The position numbers and the translations under genes were made by a program. DNA of 64,000 nucleotides from Linanthus parryae (Eukaryota; Streptophyta; Magnoliopsida; Ericales; Polemoniaceae): the NCBI GenBank assembly GCA_023055425.1, contig JALGPY010000002.1:50987321-51051320 (forward strand), read 5' to 3'. How positions within the stretch are numbered: the first letter of the stretch is position 1; each line of letters starts with the position of its first letter. Below are positions 57,449 to 64,000 of the stretch, piece after piece. Below the pieces are notes generated by a model. The model worked only from the letters and a program-made list of their open reading frames with translations, was not told the origin of the DNA and did no database searches.

Positions 57449-58078
57449 TTAATCGTCGTCCTCATCGCTTTCGTCCATCTCTTCCTCTTCGTCGGAATCA
57501 TACTCGTGCTCTTCATCTTCACTAGGGTCTTCTTCACTTTCTTCATATTCCATGGGATCTTCTTCAATCTCGGGGTATTCATCGACGTCTTCCATTGGAT
57601 CTTCTTCAACTTCTTCATCATCACTAGAATCTATAATAATCACTTCTTTCTCATCACTAGAGCTTATGTAGATCACGTCTTCTTCATCACTGGACTTTAT
57701 CTCAATAACTGTATAACTTTGCCACTTAAGGTAAGTCTCCATCAACAACTTGCATATGAAATCTGCACTTACCGTCCATTCACCTTGGCAACGATAATCC
57801 CTATCATTCAAACGATTCATCCTGCCCATGATGTTGCTATATTTTGTAATAATATCCCCAAACATCGGTTTCATAGGTAATGCCTTCACCATACAGTAAG
57901 CCTGAAAAGCTGGATTTCTATATCGAGGGAATTCTAAGGCTCGGAATCTATCTTCACAATATTGAACCACGCGGTCACGAAAATCTGGAAAATCTTCACC
58001 TTCGACCCAACGTGTCACAACAGGGTGCTTCTCTACTGGCAACACACGCTTCCTTGCTGTATGCTTAGTTCTAGCCAT
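57449..58078 (-). CDS. ORF0 of G2: extra protein with histone H3-like N-terminus, SIM-like repeats and acidic tail
   Basis: An intact 209-codon ORF between primer site and gag. Start ATG 58078 follows an acceptor-like TTTCCTCTTGTAG. Residues 1-10, MARTKHTARK, copy the H3 tail (ARTKQTARK) at 8 of 9 positions after Met, keeping R2, K4, R8 and K9; Met before Ala is normally removed, which would expose the same N-terminus as in H3. Similarity to H3 ends there. Residues 28-118 are a probable folded domain shared with G1 ORF0 (YC 40-41, LP 67-68, KY 79-80, DRDY 92-95). Residues 124-156 are three 11-mers, VIEIKSSDEED, VIYISSSDEKE and VIIIDSSDDEE, each a hydrophobic core followed by Ser and acidic residues, the form of phospho-regulated SUMO-interacting motifs. 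Residues 157-209 are nearly all Glu/Asp/Ser. No enzyme motif, signal peptide or membrane segment. The fold and function are unknown; a chromatin or SUMO-pathway role is inference. Confidence 0.82.
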   Translation of the reverse strand: MARTKHTARKRVLPVEKHPVVTRWVEGEDFPDFRDRVVQYCEDRFRALEFPRYRNPAFQAYCMVKALPMKPMFGDIITKYSNIMGRMNRLNDRDYRCQGEWTVSADFICKLLMETYLKWQSYTVIEIKSSDEEDVIYISSSDEKEVIIIDSSDDEEVEEDPMEDVDEYPEIEEDPMEYEESEEDPSEDEEHEYDSDEEEEMDESDEDDD

Positions 58079-58436
58079 CTACAAGAGGAAACAACTTAAT
58101 AAATCTCTAATTTAAATGGTATAAACTGTAATCCAAATAACTACTCTTCGCAGACCAATAATTATTCCCAAGACTCCAAATCGATGGTTCCAATACTTTT
58201 GAAGAAATCTCCCAACGAAGTCTCTTAAAATAGGCCTAACTTAGAATCCAATTGGGATACTCCAAAAATTCGAATGGGTGGATGGGCACTTGTTTTCTAT
58301 CCTATTTTCTAAACACTTATACATAACAATCCTATCCATACTACCCAAATTCCCACGGCTTGTCGAATTTTAAGTTATTTTCTCCTATATTCATTTTAGT
58401 TGCCCTAACAAGTTTCAAATTTCTTCTTAGAATGCC

Positions 58437-58449
58437 GGCTCTGATACCA
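58437..58449 (-). other. G2 primer-binding site (initiator tRNA-Met)
   Basis: The minus strand reads TGGTATCAGAGCC two bases after the 5' LTR end, complementary to the 3' end of plant initiator tRNA-Met. Confidence 0.93.
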
Positions 58450-58451
58450 CC

Positions 58452-60739
58452 TGTAACACCCCCAAATGGCCCAAGCCGGAGACCCGGGGATGTCACTCCG
58501 TACCCGAGAGGAGCCCGGATACAAGGAGATTTTATAACATGGTTCACAAGCACACACATCCACAATAATAAATTAAATCCAATTAAAATAATGTATTATC
58601 ATAAACCTTCGTCCTAGCCACAAACCGGCAAAAACAACTAAAGCGTTTAAACTACTAAGAGTTCAAATTGAAATGTAATACTACTATTAATAATCCATGT
58701 GGTGCGCGCCCCCTTCTATGCCCGATAACCTTCTTCCAAACCTGTGGTGCGGAATGAAAAAGAAACACCACAGTACAAAATCAGCATTGAAATACTGGTA
58801 AGCAAACATCCAAACATGTAAAACGATGATGGATAGTTATAAAACAAGACTCATTTGTAAGTAAGAGTTTTTCGCAAACACAGCGGTAATAAAGTGACTC
58901 TTGTTTCAAAACATAAGAGTTCCCAATTCCATAACATATTTCCAAACCAATTTCCATATTATTAGGAAAAATCCAAATCCAGTGTTAACTTCGTTCCGTT
59001 AACAAAACCAAACAAATCCATTATTACTTTGTTGTGACGGGGAAAACCAAATACTACAGCGTGCATGACCTTAAGTGTCGACACCCCCCAAAGACTACGC
59101 CGGTCAGAGGAGTGAGTACATGTTATTGTCCGGGGACTTGCAACCGGATTAAAAAGAGACGGGACCGCAGCCAACACCGCCCAAAGAATAATAACGTCCC
59201 GCACAACATCTTCCACTTTACGTATTAGTTCATTCATTATCATGGTGATGTTTTCGTCAAAAACATTTAGCAAGTAGAAATCACATATTCCAAGTCATGT
59301 ATCATGTAAACACATTTTGAGACGTAATAAATCAAATATTCGTTTGACACGAAAGAGATAAGCACACTAGGCTTGGCACATTTACTTACCTCAAAGCAAA
59401 TTCCAACAATAGCAATCAATCAACGTACTCTACGTACTCGTCGTCGACGAACTCGTTACCTACACATAACAATATGCTAATCAAACCAATATTCTAGCAA
59501 TATATACTTGCTATACTAGTTACATGCATATGATAGTCCATGGTTTAGGGTTCTAACACTTCCCCAATATCCCATTCAATTCATGCTCCAAAATAAGCTT
59601 AAAGCTTTGCCTCAAAAACCCTTATCCTAAAATATGCATAATCCATCATAACTCCACCAATTCTATTACTCCAGTTTCCCAAACAGATCATGGTCTAGAA
59701 ACAGTTCCATTGGATTCAAAACATTCGAAATAATAAGTTTAGCCTCAAACGGATCTTAATTTCGATTCCTGAATCAAAAGTTACACTAGTTTCAAGTTTC
59801 CAACTTCATTCAAAATATCCATACGGGAATTGTCAATCTTCATGAAACTTTTCCCCCAAGCATCTAATTCATCCTATAATCATACTAAACCTAATATAAC
59901 ATGATTCCCACATTCAAATCAGATTGTTATCCACCTAATATGATCATTCAAACTCCCAAATCATTCAATCAAACTTCCCTTTCAAACTAGGGTTTCTTCC
60001 CAACACTCAAGAACATGATAAACCCTAAAACTTGATAATAAACCCTACGAATTCATGAACAATGATCCTAACCCTAACAAACTGAAATTTAAAGATTACA
60101 TGCAACATACATGAATCATGAACAAGTGATCACAAGATCAAGAGATCAACAAAAGAAAAGAGAAAAAGAAACGAAACAACCCAACCCGCTCAACCCGCCG
60201 CCCATAGAGGCGGACGGAGAGAGAGGCGGACGGGTATAGGGAGAAAGAAAGAGAGAAAAGAGAAAAGAGAGAAAGAAAAGAGAAAAAGAGAGAGAGAGTG
60301 ATAGAGTTACCTTGCCGGAAAAGAGAGAGAGAGCGGCGGCGGCGGTGGGGTGGCTGCCGTCGGTCACAAGGGAGAGAGAGAGTGAGAGAGGGACGGGTAG
60401 AGTAGGGAGACGTGAGAGAGATTAGGAAAAATAGGAGAATGAGGGTTTTTATGAGAGTTAGAATTAAAATTAACTTCATAAGTAGGAAACCCTCTTGGAT
60501 TAGGAAACTTTTAATGTAGGAAGAAATTTAGGTCAAAAGACACTTATTTCCCCTTAGTTTTGCCAAAAGACAAACACCTCCCCCCAACTCAAGTAAAAGA
60601 CACTAAAACCTTTGATTAAAGTCACAAAGTTCCCCCCAAACTCTCAAAGCACTATAATTAACTCTCTATAATTACTTTAACTTCCCAACACTTATAATAA
60701 TATCACAAAATACCCGTAGTCACAAAACGGGGTATTTCA
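58452..60739 (-). repeat. G2 5' LTR (2288 bp)
   Basis: Same length as the 3' LTR at a constant offset of 9235 bp, with about seven substitutions seen (for example C/T near 58952, G/T near 59843, A/G near 60098). On the minus strand a TATA-like CATAAAAACC precedes the CT-rich leader block near 60450. Confidence 0.95.
58742..59389 (-). other. Predicted intron in the G2 5' LTR
   Basis: Same donor (GAG/GTAAGTAA) and acceptor (CACCACAG/GTTT) as the 3' copy. Because this is the 5' LTR, the intron would lie in the transcribed leader upstream of the primer site if transcription starts in the CT-rich block. Confidence 0.52.
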
Positions 60740-60744
60740 CCAAC

Positions 60745-60828
60745 CCCCCAGATTAGGAAAGAATAATTGTAGCCCCAAACTCAAGATTAATATACCAAAA
60801 TACCCTATTTAAAAATAGGGGTGTTACA
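60745..60828 (-). repeat. G1 5' LTR, outer 84 bp
   Basis: Continues the G1 LTR after the G2 insertion and ends GGGGTGTTACA, followed by the GAAAC duplication at 60829-60833. Confidence 0.93.
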
Positions 60829-60833
60829 GAAAC

Positions 60834-61616
60834 CCCTTTGTGTAAGGTACTCTAGCAATAACTCGTAGCTCCTCCAAGAAAATGCTCTGAAACTGACGAT
60901 GGAGATTCATACCTTCCCACTCTCTTCAGATTGAGCTGAATTCTGACTACCAGTAGTAGACAACTAACGTTACCACAAGCTGTTGATTAATCAACTATGA
61001 ACATTGTGTTACAGACAATCGAACATTCGTAGAAGTAGAGCCGGTTCCCCTGTCTCCACCCTAAGGGGCGGAGCCATTAAGGGGCACCAACCCCCTCAAG
61101 GTTTCCAAAACATGCAAACACCTCGCCATTTTGTATTGATATTTTCAGTTGTGCCCCTAAAAAAGTATACAATGTCACTATTTATGCCCCTGTAGCTGCA
61201 ATAACCTCCGCCTTTTAGCTGCTTTTTTAATTGTGCCCCTAAAAATAGTAGGCAACTTTCTAATATCTGCAACTACCCACCCCTTGTAATATTTTTGTTG
61301 TGGTTCTTGTTTTTCTTTAGATGAATGACATAATCTAGCTGCTTAGTGAGAATATTTGCTTGAATTTTTTTAATTTTTGCCCCCCTCTTGGCCAATCCCC
61401 GGATCCGCCACCGTCCACCCCCATCATGAGACTCTAAACTCACTTGATGAGCGTGATTCTTGTACATAATCTTAAAATTTAGCTGGATATCCATGTAATT
61501 TCCAGCACGTGTCTTTCATATGTCCTGTGCCTCCCAAGTGATAGCACACGATCTTGCTCTTGTGAGGTTTTCCAATAGTATGAATGGGAGTATTGTTATA
61601 TTAAATTCAAACTTCA
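60834..61616 (-). pseudogene. C5, copia gag fragment (contains a hAT-like insertion)
   Basis: The minus strand near 61495-61560 encodes CYHLGGTGHMKDTCWKLHGY, a copia gag zinc knuckle whose second Cys is replaced by Leu. It runs on as PAKF then KIMYKNHAHQVSLESH to 61414, where the hAT-like element interrupts it. Left of that, weak gag-tail-like sequence reaches the G1 boundary. It could belong to the same old copia as C3, but the RNase H fragment in between makes that uncertain. Confidence 0.65.
61063..61413. mobile_element. Small hAT-like non-autonomous element (351 bp)
   Basis: Ends AAGGGGCGGAGCC (left) and, as reverse complement of the right, CGGTGGCGGATCC, resembling the GGGGCGGAGCC / GTGGCGGATCC termini of plant hAT MITEs. 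Flanks TCCACCCT (61055-61062) and TCCACCCC (61414-61421) form an 8-bp duplication with one mismatch, the hAT size. Interrupts copia gag C5. No coding capacity. Confidence 0.6.
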
Positions 61617-62065
61617 TGTAGATTATCTAAAGGCGGAATCATAATCTATAAGACATAAACTATCATTTAGAATAGTCAAGAACATAAGACCATTAAATAA
61701 TACTAACCTCGGTCCATAGCCAGTGTATTGTCTTCCACGTCATGATGATCTTGAGTGGACCGCGATCTTCCAACCACAACTCGGACAAGAATAAATGATC
61801 TCTCTCAATGGGTAGAGTGAGACTACTGTATTTGAATGTGTGGGGGATCACAACCCTAGTAGTCTTTATATACTAAACTGAAGAGGCTCCCATAACCTTA
61901 ACCATTTAGTAATGGGCTACTACACATTACAAAACCCACGCCACTTTATATTCCTACGAGCCCAATTATTAATTAGATCACTTTAGTGGCCCGTTTATTT
62001 GATAGCCCAATAATATAACTACTAATATTTCATATTGGCCCACAAGAAAATAAAATTTCTCAACA
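61617..62065 (-). repeat. C4 copia 3' LTR (left boundary tentative)
   Basis: On the minus strand it starts TGTTGAGAAATTTTATTTTC right after a copia-type PPT. A TATA box (TATATAAAG on the minus strand, 61864-61872) fits a promoter. The left end is placed at the TG of TGTAGATTATC (61617), where gag C5 stops; this is an estimate, because the second LTR is outside the window. Confidence 0.6.
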
Positions 62066-62080
62066 ATCTCCCACTTGGGC
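62066..62080 (-). other. C4 polypurine tract
   Basis: The minus strand reads GCCCAAGTGGGAGAT next to the TGTTGAG LTR start, a classic plant copia PPT. Confidence 0.82.
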
Positions 62081-64000
62081 CAAACTTGAAAACCGAATGT
62101 AGTTACATACCATAATGCTAGCAAAAATTCTATCAACCTTAGAACATTCCCTATAACAATCTGATCCATTGTCCATACCATTGTGAGATCAAAGCGATCT
62201 TTGCTACATTTAAATATAGTCGTAACAAAGACCCATCAATGATCATCAAACCAATATATTCAACGGCATAGATCAAGTGTGGATGTGTAGCGGGAAATTA
62301 CATGCAATGTGATCTTTAGACATGCCTATTTCCACTGATCCTTACAGAAGTGAGATCAAACCTTATAATTTCCATCTTTATGCTAAACCGCAATTGGAAA
62401 TTCAAAATAACAATAATTCGGAGTTACTTGAATAAAATGATAAACTTTATTCTGCAGAAAATGAAGTAAGTGTCTCGAGAAATGACATTCATTGGATGCA
62501 AACTCCCACTAAACCAAAGTACCTTAGATATTACCACTCCAAATGAGCAATCCGCTCCTCAACACTTTATGTGGTAATTCTTTAGTTAGAGGATCCTCAA
62601 GAATGGAGTTTATCATAGTAATATCACATTGACACAAACACTCAGAATAATATCTTAATAGGAAATAAGACTTTATGTCAATAACATGACATAATCCTCA
62701 TAATTATATTCATTGATCTCAAAATTATCTAAATTCTTATAGTGAGCATGCAGTCTTTTGTTCTCTTCAATACCTTACTAACCGATTGTATGTTTACCCT
62801 AATACATACATTGATTAACCAAAATTATACCAAATATACCAATATGTATACAATAACCATATGTGTACATATTCTGGTATACACAAGACTCATTGATTCG
62901 ATGTATTACTAATCGTTGCATCCTTTTTATTTATTTCGAATGAGACTAGAAATTGTCTCCTAAAATAGTAGGAGTATTCCTTAGTGCATAACTTAAGTAC
63001 TCGATCTAGCAAATACCTTATCGGTATAGATCTCTTGTCGAATACTCAATGATACGCCCCAAGAGCATTTATTTTCGACACATGAAATAGGTCCCCGAGA
63101 TCTTTTTTTTTAAACCTCAATAAAGAATATCTTGGTTCACCCAACAAGTCTATATCGGTGCTAGCCAAAAGAGTATCATCCAAATGATGCACCAGAAACT
63201 TACTTCCACTGAACTTTGGTACTCAAAAATATCTACCGTAGTTATCTTGCAACATCATGAGATGATAACTTTATGAATATTGCAATACCCTATCTAGAAG
63301 CAAGCTTTTAGACTATAAATGGAATTGTGTAATTTAGAAACATGTAATTTGAATTATCAAAGTCAAAGTTATATGATTGTAATCCACTTATTCATCTATA
63401 TGTACATCTATTTCAAGAGAATTTTGTAAAACTCTATGAATTCTCTTATGCCAAACCCAAATACATCTTCAGAGATTTCAAATGTCACGAATTATGCTAT
63501 ATGAAAGATTTCAAATGTCACGAATTTCTTCAGACATTTCATCTTATCATTACAAAATCAATTCACTTTAATATTTGTTTGACTTGCAAGAAGTTGATTG
63601 AATCATCTTCCACAAATCTTATGCCAAACCCAAATACATTATAATAACGTGCAATACATAAATCATATTCCTCATGTCATTAGTGAATTACTTTAGCGAC
63701 GCTTCATATTTGAGGCGGATGAGTTTGCCTATTATGAGTATCCTTATGGAATATTTCTTGAACGGTCTGAATAACTAAATATGCACCCTCTTATTTGACC
63801 AAACAGATAATCTTCCTTTTGGCCGATTACTGTTCACATAAACAAGTATGCCTCATTATTTGACCACACAATGACCTTCCTTTGGGCCGACATTGCTTGC
63901 ATAAATAATAAACACATGCATTTCACAAACATAACAAATTTTACGTTCAAATAAATTATTCCTCATAATCGTATCTCCCACTCAAACTCAACATCCTCAA
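62081..64000 (-). pseudogene. C4 copia internal region, heavily decayed, runs off the window
   Basis: The minus strand retains reverse transcriptase pieces: KLHNSIYSLKAC near 63260-63340 (compare KL-SIYGLKQ), then LVHHLDDTLLAS near 63150-63200 (compare L-YVDD-LLA) and KKDLGDLFHVSKINALG near 63060-63115. The remainder is AT-rich, full of stops, and gives no usable frame. Orientation agrees with the 3' LTR and PPT to its left. No other gene is seen to the end of the window. Confidence 0.65.

Larger units (their letters stand above)
49217..60739 (-). mobile_element. G2, Tekay/Del-like chromovirus (Ty3/gypsy), nearly intact, 11.5 kb
   Basis: Perfect CCAAC duplications at 49212-49216 and 60740-60744, inside the G1 5' LTR. 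Two LTRs of exactly 2288 bp each, iMet primer site, ORF0 with H3-like N-terminus, gag-pol with one in-frame stop, PPT. By eye the LTRs differ at about seven positions (about 0.3%), so it is younger than G1, as nesting requires. Same overall plan as G1 but clearly a different family: LTR sequence, ORF0 and leader are strongly diverged. Confidence 0.96.
37560..60828 (-). mobile_element. G1, Tekay/Del-like chromovirus (Ty3/gypsy), with G2 nested in its 5' LTR
   Basis: Perfect GAAAC target duplications at 37555-37559 and 60829-60833. Minus-strand order from the right: 5' LTR (46639-49216 continued at 60745-60828), iMet primer site, ORF0, gag-pol with chromodomain (four lesions), PPT, and 3' LTR (37560-40254). 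Without G2 it is about 11.7 kb. The LTRs differ at about 15 positions plus a microsatellite-length difference and small indels by eye (about 0.6%). Tekay/Del assignment rests on integrase with a GPY motif and a C-terminal chromodomain, the iMet primer and the long LTRs. Confidence 0.95.

Noticed and set aside
57449..58078. Captured histone H3 gene or pseudogene
   Set aside because: Similarity stops after K9 and the rest matches ORF0 of G1, so it is a TE gene with an H3-like start, not a histone fragment.

Overview
This window is intergenic plant DNA built almost entirely of nested transposable elements. The Ty1/copia and Ty3/gypsy polyproteins, the tRNA-iMet and tRNA-Asp primer sites, an Athila-type gag-protease and chromodomain integrases of Tekay/Del type point to a flowering plant, probably a eudicot with a large, retrotransposon-rich genome. 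I found no convincing host gene, tRNA, rRNA or CRISPR array.

Layout, left to right. (1) 1-9205: a decayed copia element on the minus strand (C1), cut by the left window edge and split by a solo LTR (A, 1480-5480). (2) 9211-9744: a diverged direct repeat. (3) 9754-11184: a non-autonomous Mutator-like element (M1). (4) 11687-14600: solo LTR B, same family as A but inverted. (5) 15024-25068: solo LTR D, split by a copia element (C2, 15921-21140) and a second Mutator-like element (M2, 21637-23227). (6) 25802-37150: a decayed copia (C3) split by a very young Athila-type element (E, 26383-36945) that codes only for gag and protease. (7) 37202-37530: an RNase H-like fragment. (8) 37560-60828: a Tekay-like chromovirus (G1) whose 5' LTR was split by a second, younger chromovirus (G2, 49217-60739). 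(9) 60834-64000: copia remnants (C5, C4) and a small hAT-like element. Target-site duplications visible in the sequence fix nearly all of these boundaries.

The most interesting content is in the two chromoviruses. Both carry an extra ORF (here ORF0) between the primer-binding site and gag. In G2 this 209-residue protein begins with a near-exact copy of the histone H3 tail (8 of the first 9 residues after Met). Its middle holds three consecutive 11-residue repeats that look like SUMO-interacting motifs, and it ends in a strongly acidic tail. The same element encodes a chromodomain, a fold that in other chromoviruses reads methylated H3 tails. A chromatin-mimic role is therefore plausible but is inference.

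A second signal crosses families. The LTRs of A/B, D, G1 and G2 all carry a predicted intron at the same relative place, with a GTAAGT-type donor, an ACTGAT/ACTAAT-type branch site and a CAG/TAG acceptor about 220-290 nt before the LTR end. In three of the families a conserved palindrome lies inside that intron. G1, G2 and E also have a splice-acceptor-like sequence directly before the first ORF. Together these suggest spliced leader or subgenomic RNAs in these elements.

Relative ages from nesting and LTR comparison by eye: C1, C3 and D are old. C2 is intermediate (about 4% between its short LTR remnants). G1 is young (about 0.6%), G2 younger (about 0.3%), and E youngest (one substitution and one 1-bp indel in 2.94 kb).
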